This document shows, in pieces, positions 1 through 7,463 of a DNA stretch of 7,463 bases (position 1 is its first letter; each line of letters starts with the position of its first letter). The translations under genes were made by a program, and so were the position numbers. The notes beneath the pieces were generated by a model, which saw only the letters and a list, made by a program, of their open reading frames with translations, had not been told where the DNA came from and searched no databases. This stretch comes from an uncultured Lysobacter sp. (GTDB lineage: Bacteria; Pseudomonadota; Gammaproteobacteria; Xanthomonadales; Xanthomonadaceae), in NCBI GenBank assembly GCA_902805755.1, contig CADCUA010000370.1, positions 1 through 7,463 of the forward strand. Direction: 5' to 3'.

Positions 1-690
1 GGCAGCGAGTTCCAGGAGTTCAAGGCGCGCTACGCGAAGACGCTGGTGACGGGCTTCGCCCATCTGCACGGGTATCCCGTCGGCATCGTTGCGAACAACG
101 GCATCCTGTTCGCCGAAAGCGCATTGAAGGGCGCGCACTTCATCGAGCTGTGCAACCAGCGCGGCATCCCGCTGGTGTTCCTGCAGAACATCACCGGCTT
201 CATGGTCGGTCGCAAGTACGAGAACGCCGGCATCGCGAAGGACGGCGCGAAGATGGTGACCGCGGTGGCGTGCTCACACGTGCCGAAGTTCACCGTCGTG
301 ATCGGCGGCAGCTTCGGTGCGGGCAACTACGCGATGTGCGGTCGCGCGTACGGTGCGCGTTTCCTGTGGATGTGGCCGAACGCGCGCATCAGCGTGATGG
401 GCGGCGAGCAGGCCGCGAGCGTGCTCGCCACGGTGCGGCGCGATGGCATGGAAGCGGCCGGCAAGGTGTGGACGCCCGACGAGGAAGAAGCGTTCAAGGC
501 GCCGATCCGCGAGCAGTACGAAACGCAGGGCAATCCGTATTACGCGACCGCCCGCCTGTGGGACGACGGCATCATCGATCCGGCCGATACCCGCAGGGTG
601 CTGGCACTCGGTATTTCGGCAAGCCTCAATGCACCCATCGAGACCGCGCCCGGCCGTGATGGCACGCGCTTCGGTGTGTTCCGCATGTAA
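1..690 (+). CDS. liuB: 3-methylcrotonyl-CoA carboxylase carboxyltransferase (beta) subunit, 3' part
   Basis: This is the C-terminal 229 residues of an acyl-CoA carboxyltransferase; the 5' end lies outside the window and the reading frame is open from base 1. The family transfers the carboxyl group from carboxybiotin on the alpha subunit to 3-methylcrotonyl-CoA in leucine/isovalerate breakdown, in the cytoplasm. Visible signatures are the [20 protein letters not shown] region (near visible residue 32), the QNITGFMVG segment, and the glycine-rich [20 protein letters not shown] stretch from visible residue 102, followed by [15 protein letters not shown]. These are typical of the methylcrotonyl rather than the propionyl or acetyl enzymes. 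The usual family length is about 535 aa, so more than half is missing upstream. The GTG at base 46 is an internal valine and not a start. Geranyl-CoA carboxylase (AtuC) is a close alternative, but liuC, liuD and liuE downstream favour LiuB. It ends with TAA. Confidence 0.93.
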   Translation, partial: GSEFQEFKARYAKTLVTGFAHLHGYPVGIVANNGILFAESALKGAHFIELCNQRGIPLVFLQNITGFMVGRKYENAGIAKDGAKMVTAVACSHVPKFTVVIGGSFGAGNYAMCGRAYGARFLWMWPNARISVMGGEQAASVLATVRRDGMEAAGKVWTPDEEEAFKAPIREQYETQGNPYYATARLWDDGIIDPADTRRVLALGISASLNAPIETAPGRDGTRFGVFRM

Positions 691-700
691 CGGGACGTGT

Positions 701-725
701 GGCCGGGCAGCGGTGTTGTCCGGTC
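701..725 (+). terminator. Stem-loop just after liuB, possible terminator
   Basis: Ten bases after the liuB stop, bases 701-709 can pair with 717-725. The 9-bp stem includes two G-U pairs and has a 7-base loop. No T-run follows, so it is not a classical intrinsic terminator. It could end or slow transcription with Rho, or protect the 3' end of the liuB message. A second short hairpin (766-770 with 775-779, GCCCG/CGGGC) lies further down in the 149-base gap before the bactofilin gene. In that gap I see no convincing promoter, only a weak TATCGT at 730-735. Confidence 0.35.
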
Positions 726-839
726 GCACTATCGTCTGCGAAAAAACCCTCGGTCTGTTTGGTGAGCCCGGTCACGGGCGCCGTTCGCGACGGGCGGATA
801 GGCTCGACCTTCCCCCGTATCGAAGCACCGAGGTTTCCC

Positions 840-1367
840 ATGGCCATCTTTCCCGCCAGCGCTTCCAAGCGCGCCTCTCTGTCGGCCGCGCCCGAATCCG
901 CGCTGCCGAAAGAGCCCGACGCGAACGAGTTCTCGTTCAATCCCGCAAGCCTCATGAGCGGTGCGGCTGCACCTGCGGCAAGGCCAGCGCGCGAGGCGCG
1001 TGAGTCCGTCGTCGCGTCGGACGTTTCGATCGAAGGCAAGATCCAGGGCGCCGGGCATGTACGCATCGCCGGACGCTTCAAGGGCGACGTGCACGTCGAA
1101 GGCAACCTGACGATCGAAGTCGGCGCGAAGGTCAGCGGCGCAGTGCGTGCGCGACGTGTCGTGCTGGCCGGCGAGCTTGAAGGTGACATCCTCGCCGCCG
1201 AACAGGTCGAGCTGACCGCCACCGGCGCGATGACGGGCGACATCAATGCGTCCGCAGTGACGATCGCAGCCGGTGCGCGCGTGCGCGGACAGGTCAACTT
1301 CGGCTGGAATGAAGCGGCTTCGAGCGACGCGGTCCATGCAGTCGCGGGGCGCGACGAGGCCGCATGA
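840..1367 (+). CDS. Bactofilin (polymer-forming cytoskeletal protein)
   Basis: This is a 175-aa protein of the bactofilin (DUF583) family. Bactofilins polymerise without nucleotide into beta-helical filaments, often bind the inner face of the membrane, and help localise cell-wall enzymes or other complexes. Residues 1 to about 58 are low-complexity, rich in Ala, Pro and Ser, and probably disordered. Residues about 60-155 form the repetitive core, in which short beta strands alternate with Gly-containing turns (IEGKIQG, IAGRF, VEGNLTIEVGAKVSG, LAGELEGDILA, MTGDINAS, IAAGARVRGQV), as expected of a right-handed beta-helix. A tail of about 20 residues follows. ATG 840 is chosen because GAGG at 830-833 sits six bases upstream and the family normally has a short N-terminal tail; the frame stays open back to about 699, but without family-like sequence. 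The stop overlaps the next start (ATGA), so the two genes are probably co-translated. No transmembrane segment is visible. Confidence 0.9.
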   Translation: MAIFPASASKRASLSAAPESALPKEPDANEFSFNPASLMSGAAAPAARPAREARESVVASDVSIEGKIQGAGHVRIAGRFKGDVHVEGNLTIEVGAKVSGAVRARRVVLAGELEGDILAAEQVELTATGAMTGDINASAVTIAAGARVRGQVNFGWNEAASSDAVHAVAGRDEAA

Positions 1368-1711
1368 GCCGGCTTCGTGCGGATGCTGCCGGGGCATCGC
1401 GCACCTGTCCCCATTGCAGGGCCGTGATCCTCGCGAGCGCGGCGGCCTGTCCCGCCTGTCGTGGCCACCTGCAGTACGCGGCGCCGGTTGGGCCGGCCGC
1501 CGCGCGCTCAACGCCGTTGCAGGTGGAAGCCACGCTGCAGCGCGCGCCGGGCGAGGCGCCAGTGGAATACACGATGCTGTTGTCGATCCGCGACGAACGC
1601 GGCGTCGAGCTATCGCGGCATGTGGTCGGCGTGGGCGCGCTGCGTGCGAACCAGCAGCGGCACTTCAGGCTGACGGTGGAAGCCGCCGAGGTCGACTCGG
1701 GCGGTCGATGA
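1364..1711 (+). CDS. Small zinc-ribbon protein coupled to bactofilin
   Basis: This 115-aa protein is of unknown function. Cys15, Cys18, Cys29 and Cys32 form CPHC-X10-CPAC, a compact zinc-ribbon (rubredoxin-like knuckle) that should bind one zinc ion. After an Ala/Pro linker (about 38-50), residues about 52-108 read as a small beta-rich domain (VEATLQRAPGEAPVEYTMLLSIRDERG, then HFRLTVEAAEV). No signal peptide or membrane segment is seen, so it is probably cytoplasmic. ATG 1364 overlaps the bactofilin stop by four bases and has GAGG at 1356-1359, so it is translationally coupled. The pairing suggests a role with the bactofilin filament, such as an adaptor, but this is inference from context only. 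The C-terminus SGGR-stop lies in an inverted repeat shared with the convergent gene. Confidence 0.82.
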   Translation: MSRLRADAAGASRTCPHCRAVILASAAACPACRGHLQYAAPVGPAAARSTPLQVEATLQRAPGEAPVEYTMLLSIRDERGVELSRHVVGVGALRANQQRHFRLTVEAAEVDSGGR

Positions 1712-1745
1712 TTGTGATCGGGCCGAACTAGCGACCACCCGACTC
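1694..1745. terminator. Imperfect inverted repeat between convergent genes, possible bidirectional terminator
   Basis: Bases 1694-1707 (gactcgggcggtcg) can pair with 1732-1745 (cgaccacccgactc) at 12 of 14 positions, leaving a 24-base loop. One mismatch (C/A on the plus strand) becomes a G-U pair in the minus-strand transcript. The arms are the last codons of the two convergent genes, and both stop codons (TGA 1709-1711, and TAG read on the minus strand at 1730-1728) fall in the loop. There is no T-run, so intrinsic termination is not assured. A Rho-linked or collision-type end for both operons is plausible. Confidence 0.4.
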
Positions 1746-1976
1746 CGGGCCGCAGCCGTTGCAGCTGCCGCATTCGGATTGCGCGCGCGGCTGTGGCGCG
1801 ATCCAGCGACCCAATGCATGCGCAGTATTTCCCTGCGTGCGCAGCAGTCGCACGGCGAACGCGCTGCGCAGGCGCCTGACGCGTTCCGGCCACTGGCGCT
1901 GCAGCAGATAGCCCACGCTCATTGCGACCGCGATCGCAACGACAAGTTGCTGCAGCAGCATCCCGTGCGCGTCCAT
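1728..1976 (-). CDS. FeoB-linked small membrane protein with CxxCxxC tail
   Basis: This is an 82-aa third gene of the feo operon. Its ATG at 1976-1974 overlaps the feoB stop by one base (TGATG), which suggests re-initiation by ribosomes leaving feoB. Residues about 6-26 (MLLQQLVVAIAVAMSVGYLLQ) form one hydrophobic transmembrane segment. A basic stretch follows (QRQWPERVRRLRSAFAVRLLR), which by the positive-inside rule should lie in the cytoplasm. The C-terminus has Cys69, Cys72 and Cys75 in ECGSCNGCG, a CxxCxxC motif able to hold a metal or an Fe-S cluster. It is not the winged-helix FeoC of enterobacteria. It resembles in plan the Cys-rich membrane proteins found next to feoB in many bacteria, and possibly the DUF6587-type proteins of xanthomonads; I cannot confirm the family. 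A role in iron handling or FeoB regulation is inferred from context. Confidence 0.82.
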   Translation of the reverse strand: MDAHGMLLQQLVVAIAVAMSVGYLLQRQWPERVRRLRSAFAVRLLRTQGNTAHALGRWIAPQPRAQSECGSCNGCGPESGGR

Positions 1977-3847
1977 CAGCCCAGCCCCAACAACACAGCG
2001 ACCTGATACGTAAGCAGCGACGCGAGGTACGCCAGGCCGAACAGGTAGCCGGCGGCAATGCCGACCTGTTTCCACGAATGCGTCTCGCGCTTGATCGTTG
2101 CGAGCGTCGAGATGCACTGCGGCGCGTAGACGAACCACACCAGCAACGCGAGCGCGGTGGCAAGCGACCAGGTGTCCGTCAGGATCGGCGTCAGCGCCTG
2201 CGTGGCGGCCTCCTCGTCGGCGGCCTGCAGCGCGTACACGGTCGCGAGCGACGACACCGCCACCTCGCGCGCCGCCAGCCCGGGGATCAGTGCGATGCAG
2301 ATCTGCCAGTTGAAGCCCAGCGGCGCGAATACCGCCGTCATCGCGTGGCCGATGCGACCGGCGAAGCTGTAGTCGATCGCGGGACCGGGCGCGCCGACGG
2401 GCGCTGCCGGGAACGACAGCAGGAACCACAGCAGTACCGTCATCGCCAGGATGATGCCGCCGACGCGACGCAGGAAGATCCACGCACGCTCCCACAGGCC
2501 GATCAGCAGGTCGCGCGGATGCGGCATGCGGTAGGACGGCAGTTCCAGCAGCAGCGCGTGTTCGCCCTTGTCACGGCGCCATTTCTTCATCACCCACGAC
2601 ACTGCAAGCGCGCTGAGAATGCCGATCGCATACAGCGCGAACAGCACCAGCCCCTGCAGGTTCATGACGCCCCACACTTCGCGCGCGGGAATGAAGGCGC
2701 CGATCAGCAGCGCGTACACCGGCAGGCGCGCGGAGCAGGTCATCAGCGGCGCGACGAGGATGGTCGCGAGGCGGTCGCGCGGATCCTGGATGGAACGCGT
2801 GGCCATGATGCCGGGGATCGCACAGGCGAAGCTCGAAAGCAGGGGAATGAACGAACGCCCGGAAAGTCCCGCGCCCGCCATCATGCGATCGAGCAGGAAC
2901 GCCGCACGCGGCAGGTAACCGGACTCCTCCAGCGCAAGGATGAAGGCGAACAGGATCAGGATCTGCGGCAGGAACACGACGACGCCACCGAGTCCGGCAA
3001 TGATGCCGTCGACCAGCAGGCTGCGCAGTGGCCCCTCCCCCATCGCGCCGCCGACGCCCTCCCCCAGCCAGCCCATGCCGGCTTCGATGAAGTCCATCAT
3101 CGGCGTCGCCCAGGCATAAACCGCCTGGAAGATCAGGAACATCACCACCGCAAGCGAGGCCAGCCCGAGCACGGGATGCAGCAACCACCGGTCCAGCGTG
3201 TCGTCGATCTTCGCGGTGCGGCGCGGCATGGTGACTGCGAGCGCGAGCAGGCGACGCGTTTCCGCGTGCAGCGATTCGGCCGTGGCGGTGCCTGCGGGTG
3301 GCGCAACCCTCGCGCCGGAATCGGCCGCGAGCATCGCATCCAGCCGGGCCACCAGCGCCTGCGCACCATCGCGACGCACGGCCACGGTGGGTACGACCGG
3401 AATAGCGAGTTCGCGCTCGAGCGCGTCGAGATCGACTTCGATACCCCGCCGCCGCGCGGCGTCCATCATGTTGACCGCGAGCACCATCGGCTTTCCGAGG
3501 TCGCGCACTTCCAGCGCGAAGCGCAGGTGCAATCGAAGATTCGTTGCGTCGACGACGCAGACGATCACGTCGGGCGCGGGCTCGCCGGGATAGTGGCCGC
3601 GGCAGAGATCACGGGTGACCGCTTCATCCAGGCTCGCGGCCTGGAAGCTGTAGGCACCCGGGAGGTCGAGCAGCGCGTAATGACGTCCGGACGGTGCGTG
3701 GAAACGGCCCTCCTTGCGTTCGACCGTGACGCCCGCGTAATTCGCGACCTTCTGCCGGCTGCCGGTCAGCAGGTTGAACAGCGCCGTCTTGCCGCAGTTC
3801 GGATTACCGACCAAAGCCAGCCGGATCGCCTCGGCCGCGGCGCTCAC
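1976..3847 (-). CDS. feoB: Ferrous iron transporter FeoB
   Basis: FeoB is an inner-membrane Fe(II) importer with a cytoplasmic GTPase domain; this one is 623 aa. In the N-terminal G domain, G1 is GNPNCGKT (14-21), G2 is the Thr in AGVT (38-41), G3 is DLPG (61-64) and G4 is NMMD (126-129). A helical linker (about 165-215) leads to the membrane domain (about 222-623). The two Gate-type regions are visible: LPRAAFLLDRMM with SFACAIPGIMATRS (about 312-352), and later regions around 515-590. Conserved cysteines stand at 342 (FACAIPG), 371 (TCSARLP) and 578 (APQCIS). The protein is shorter than the 773-aa E. coli FeoB but contains all core elements, so it looks intact. The start is GTG 3847, overlapping the feoA stop by four bases (GTGA), with GGAG eight bases upstream. 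It is probably expressed with feoA under Fur control. Confidence 0.96.
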   Translation of the reverse strand: MSAAAEAIRLALVGNPNCGKTALFNLLTGSRQKVANYAGVTVERKEGRFHAPSGRHYALLDLPGAYSFQAASLDEAVTRDLCRGHYPGEPAPDVIVCVVDATNLRLHLRFALEVRDLGKPMVLAVNMMDAARRRGIEVDLDALERELAIPVVPTVAVRRDGAQALVARLDAMLAADSGARVAPPAGTATAESLHAETRRLLALAVTMPRRTAKIDDTLDRWLLHPVLGLASLAVVMFLIFQAVYAWATPMMDFIEAGMGWLGEGVGGAMGEGPLRSLLVDGIIAGLGGVVVFLPQILILFAFILALEESGYLPRAAFLLDRMMAGAGLSGRSFIPLLSSFACAIPGIMATRSIQDPRDRLATILVAPLMTCSARLPVYALLIGAFIPAREVWGVMNLQGLVLFALYAIGILSALAVSWVMKKWRRDKGEHALLLELPSYRMPHPRDLLIGLWERAWIFLRRVGGIILAMTVLLWFLLSFPAAPVGAPGPAIDYSFAGRIGHAMTAVFAPLGFNWQICIALIPGLAAREVAVSSLATVYALQAADEEAATQALTPILTDTWSLATALALLVWFVYAPQCISTLATIKRETHSWKQVGIAAGYLFGLAYLASLLTYQVAVLLGLG

Positions 3848-4098
3848 GTGGCTGTCTCCGGCGCATCCGCAGTCACCTGCACGCGCGCGGCTTCGCTGCG
3901 GCGCAGGGCAAAACGCGTGAATCCGATCTGCACGAGCAAGGGCTCGGCCGACATCGGTCCGACTGCGACCACCTCGACGCGCTCGCCGTACACGAAGCCG
4001 AGTTCGCGAAGGCGGCGGGCGATCGCGTCGTTCGGCGCGGTCTCCTGCACCGCCTGCACGGTGGCAGCGGTTCGATGCGGCAGTTCGGACAGCTTCAC
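3844..4098 (-). CDS. feoA: Ferrous iron transport protein FeoA
   Basis: This 84-aa cytoplasmic SH3-like protein is the usual partner of FeoB and is thought to modulate its GTPase or transport activity. The sequence fits the family: KLSELPHRTAATVQAV at the N-terminus, the conserved ARRLRELGFVYGERVEVV helix-turn-strand (about 27-44), then PLLVQIGFTRFALRRSEAARVQV (about 53-75). The start is GTG 4098, chosen because GAAGGT (minus strand, 4110-4105) lies seven bases upstream and the next family-like residues follow directly. It is the first gene of the operon feoA-feoB-Cys-rich protein, and its stop overlaps the feoB start. A candidate Fur box lies about 35 bases upstream of the start. Confidence 0.94.
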   Translation of the reverse strand: MKLSELPHRTAATVQAVQETAPNDAIARRLRELGFVYGERVEVVAVGPMSAEPLLVQIGFTRFALRRSEAARVQVTADAPETAT

Positions 4099-4132
4099 AG
4101 GGTTACCTTCGACCGGATCGGTCGCCGCGCCA

Positions 4133-4151
4133 AATAGGAACTGTTCTCATT
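4133..4151 (-). promoter_or_regulatory. Candidate Fur box upstream of feoA
   Basis: On the minus strand the 19 bases read aatgagaacagttcctatt, an imperfect palindrome centred on base 4142 in which seven of nine positions per arm are complementary. Against the well-known iron-box form AATGAGAATnATTCTCATT, 14 of 18 defined positions agree, counted by eye. It overlaps the probable -10 element of feoA, so Fe(II)-Fur would be expected to block the promoter when iron is plentiful. This is typical for feoAB in proteobacteria. Binding itself is inferred. Confidence 0.65.
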
Positions 4152-4154
4152 CTA
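4149..4154 (-). promoter_or_regulatory. Probable -10 element of the feoA promoter
   Basis: The minus strand reads TAGAAT, five of six matches to TATAAT, overlapping the left end of the candidate Fur box. The implied transcript would start near 4143 and carry a leader of about 45 bases to the feoA GTG. No good -35 hexamer is seen 16-18 bases upstream, where the DNA is very GC-rich. Confidence 0.45.
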
Positions 4155-4191
4155 CCACCCGCACTATCCACGCCGCCCGGGCCGTCGGACT

Positions 4192-4197
4192 TATGAT
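4192..4197 (+). promoter_or_regulatory. Possible -10 element of the liuC promoter
   Basis: TATGAT matches TATAAT at five of six positions and lies 30 bases before the liuC ATG. It predicts a start near 4204 and a leader of only about 24 bases. The -35 region is unconvincing. The site is about 40 bases from the divergent feoA -10, so the two polymerase sites are on neighbouring DNA and may influence each other. Confidence 0.35.
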
Positions 4198-4227
4198 CCA
4201 GCGATTCCCACTCGACCAATCCCACCC

Positions 4228-5019
4228 ATGAGCCATCCCCTGCTGATCCTGCGCGAAGGCCCCGTCGCGCGCCTTCGAATGAACCGGCCGGAACTGCACA
4301 ACGCATTCGATTCCGAGCTCATCGCGGCGCTGACCGGCGCGCTGACTGCGGTGGCGAACGACCCGCACGTTCGCGTCGTGGTGCTGGAGGGCTCGGGCGC
4401 GTCGTTCTCGGCCGGTGCGGACCTCAACTGGATGCGCGGCATGGCAAAGGCGAGCGAGGCGGAGAACCGCACCGATGCGCTGGCGCTCGCGCGGCTGATG
4501 CGCACGCTGGACGAGCTGCCCCGCCCCACGATCGCGCGTGTGCATGGCGCGGCATTTGGCGGTGGTGTCGGCCTGGTGGCGTGCTGCGACATCGCGATCG
4601 GTACGCCGGAAGCGAAGTTCGGCCTGACGGAGAGCAAGCTGGGCCTGCTGCCAGCGGTGATCAGCCCCTACGTGATCGAGGCGATCGGTGCGCGGCAGGC
4701 ACGGCGCTGGTTTGCGACCGCGGAGATTTTCGACGCCACGCGAGCGTTGCAGATGGGACTGCTGCATGAACTCGTCCAGGCCGATGCGCTGGACGCGACA
4801 GTGCAGCGCCAGATCGGCTGGCTGCTGAAAGCCGGGCCGGTCGCCGCCGCCGAAGCGAAGGCGCTCGTGCGCCGGGTGGCCGCCGAACATGACCGCGACC
4901 GCCTCGACAATGACAACGCAGCGCTCATTGCGCAGCTGCGAGTCTCGCCGGAAGGTCAGGATGGACTGTCGGCGTTCCTGGACAAGCGCAAGCCCGGGTG
5001 GATCTCCGACGCCGGCTGA
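4228..5019 (+). CDS. liuC: Methylglutaconyl-CoA hydratase (crotonase family)
   Basis: This is a 263-aa enoyl-CoA hydratase/isomerase superfamily protein, the normal length. The expected reaction is hydration of 3-methylglutaconyl-CoA to HMG-CoA, in the cytoplasm. Visible crotonase features are RMNRPELHNAFD (17-28), SAGADLNWM (61-69, which supplies one oxyanion-hole amide and the CoA site), and HGAAFGGGVGLVACCDIAIG (106-125, the second oxyanion-hole region), then AKFGLTESKLGLLP (129-142), where Glu135 aligns with a usual active-site glutamate. The segment ARRWFATAEIFDATRALQMGL (158-178) resembles bacterial LiuC rather than fatty-acid crotonases. The specific assignment rests mainly on the neighbours liuD and liuE. 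No Shine-Dalgarno sequence precedes ATG 4228 (leader end ccaatcccaccc), although the start fits the family alignment. The gene is divergent from feoA. Confidence 0.9.
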   Translation: MSHPLLILREGPVARLRMNRPELHNAFDSELIAALTGALTAVANDPHVRVVVLEGSGASFSAGADLNWMRGMAKASEAENRTDALALARLMRTLDELPRPTIARVHGAAFGGGVGLVACCDIAIGTPEAKFGLTESKLGLLPAVISPYVIEAIGARQARRWFATAEIFDATRALQMGLLHELVQADALDATVQRQIGWLLKAGPVAAAEAKALVRRVAAEHDRDRLDNDNAALIAQLRVSPEGQDGLSAFLDKRKPGWISDAG

Positions 5020-5033
5020 TCACGGCGCTACCA

Positions 5034-5060
5034 AGGCACAGCCCGTGCCGGGCGTGGCCT
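5034..5060 (+). other. Stem-loop 14 bases after liuC
   Basis: AGGC (5034-5037) pairs with GCCT (5057-5060), AC (5038-5039) with GT (5054-5055), and GCCCG (5041-5045) with CGGGC (5049-5053). The result is an 11-bp stem with two single-base bulges (A5040, G5056) and a 3-base loop. No T-run follows. It could be a 3'-end stabiliser or a weak or Rho-assisted terminator that lowers read-through from liuC into liuD. Confidence 0.35.
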
Positions 5061-5219
5061 GTCGCCGCCCCGGTCGGCGTGTCACAACGCACGGATCGTT
5101 CCGCGAAGATGACCGCACGCCGGTGCATGGTGCGGGCGGACTGCACAGGCGTTGCAGGCGCATGCCTCGCGCCTTAGGTGCGCACTGGAGCGGCCATCCG
5201 CAAAGCGACCTCATGTGCA

Positions 5220-5256
5220 ACGGCGCGATCTGGAACAATGCGCCGTCTTTCTCCTT
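5220..5256 (+). promoter_or_regulatory. Hairpin with pyrimidine tail, or promoter, before liuD
   Basis: ACGGCGC (5220-5226) pairs perfectly with GCGCCGT (5240-5246) around a 13-base loop, and the next bases are pyrimidine-rich (ctttctcctt, 5247-5256), giving a terminator-like shape 31 bases before the liuD ATG. The loop also carries AACAAT (5234-5239), a four-of-six -10 match followed by GCGCCG, so the same stretch could instead be the liuD promoter. The -35 region is poor. The rest of the 267-base gap between liuC and liuD (5020-5286) holds the stem-loop at 5034-5060 and no gene I can support. Confidence 0.35.
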
Positions 5257-5286
5257 ACCCGCGAACGAGCCGGAGCTGCCCTGCGA

Positions 5287-7283
<1,997 letters not shown>

Positions 7284-7287
<4 letters not shown>

Positions 7288-7463
7288 CGCGCGCCGTCCG
7301 CATCGTCGAGGTCGGCCCGCGTGACGGGTTGCAGAACGAGAAGGCTATGGTTTCGACCGCCGACAAGATCGCGCTGATCGACCGTTTGAGCGCGACCGGA
7401 CTGCGCAGCATCGAGGCGACGAGCTTCGTGAGTCCGAAGTGGGTGCCGCAACTGGCCGATGCG
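7284..7463 (+). CDS. liuE: Hydroxymethylglutaryl-CoA lyase, 5' part
   Basis: The first 60 codons are present and the gene runs off the window. The enzyme cleaves HMG-CoA to acetyl-CoA and acetoacetate, the last step of the leucine branch. The opening [16 protein letters not shown] (6-20) is the TIM-barrel start typical of HMG-CoA lyase, in which the Arg and Asp of GPRDGLQ are active-site and metal-binding residues. [18 protein letters not shown] (43-60) is also characteristic of this family and not of the related homocitrate or isopropylmalate synthases. ATG 7284 overlaps the liuD stop by four bases, so liuD and liuE are co-translated. Confidence 0.94.

Noticed and set aside
46..690. GTG at 46 as a true start of a 214-aa protein
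   Set aside because: The same frame is open and family-like from base 1 ([20 protein letters not shown]), so this is an internal valine of a truncated-by-window gene.
740..745. A-run (six A) as the T-tail of a minus-strand terminator
   Set aside because: No stable hairpin lies immediately upstream in minus-strand direction (the 766-779 hairpin is about 20 bases away), and no minus-strand gene ends there.
626..1511. Minus-strand open frames of 280 and 260 codons opposite the bactofilin gene
   Set aside because: No recognisable domain, and the opposite strand carries a well-formed bactofilin with ribosome site and coupled downstream gene.
1922..4231. Plus-strand open frame of 769 codons opposite feoB
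   Set aside because: The translation is dominated by Arg, Gln, His and Ala with no family motif. It mirrors the codon pattern of the clear feoB and feoA genes, as expected in GC-rich DNA.
5152..5286. N-terminal extension of liuD by 45 codons
   Set aside because: The family begins at the MFDKILIANRGEIA sequence; the extension is Arg-rich, has no homologous look and covers the leader hairpin.

Overview
The window looks like chromosomal DNA of a GC-rich gammaproteobacterium. The gene families, the short FeoB and the dense GC-rich coding fit Xanthomonadaceae/Lysobacteraceae (Lysobacter, Luteimonas, Xanthomonas relatives). That placement is an inference from gene content and style, not a database match. 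Coding is very tight, with 1-4 base stop/start overlaps inside each transcription unit. I see no mobile element, tRNA, rRNA or CRISPR array.

Layout: (1) Bases 1-690 (+) hold the 3' end of liuB, the carboxyltransferase (beta) subunit of 3-methylcrotonyl-CoA carboxylase. A stem-loop follows its stop. (2) Bases 840-1711 (+) hold a two-gene unit, a bactofilin and a small double-CxxC zinc-ribbon protein, joined by an ATGA overlap. (3) Bases 1728-4098 (-) hold a ferrous-iron uptake operon, feoA-feoB plus a third gene for an 82-aa membrane protein with a C-terminal CxxCxxC motif. The third gene runs tail-to-tail into the zinc-ribbon gene with only 16 bases between them, inside an imperfect inverted repeat. 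(4) Bases 4099-4227 are a divergent control region with a good candidate Fur box and -10 elements for feoA and liuC. (5) Bases 4228-7463 (+) hold liuC (methylglutaconyl-CoA hydratase), liuD (biotin-carrying alpha subunit of 3-methylcrotonyl-CoA carboxylase) and the start of liuE (HMG-CoA lyase).

The liu genes together form the lower leucine/isovalerate pathway: LiuB and LiuD carboxylate 3-methylcrotonyl-CoA to 3-methylglutaconyl-CoA, LiuC hydrates it to HMG-CoA, and LiuE splits that into acetyl-CoA and acetoacetate. Here the two carboxylase subunits are separated by about 4.6 kb of unrelated cytoskeletal and iron-transport genes, one block on the opposite strand.

No clearly novel system is present. 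The points most worth a second look are the Cys-rich third feo gene, the bactofilin/zinc-ribbon pair, the inverted repeat that gives two convergent proteins the same SGGR-stop ending, the Fur-box/divergent promoter region, and the hairpin with a pyrimidine-rich tail just before liuD.
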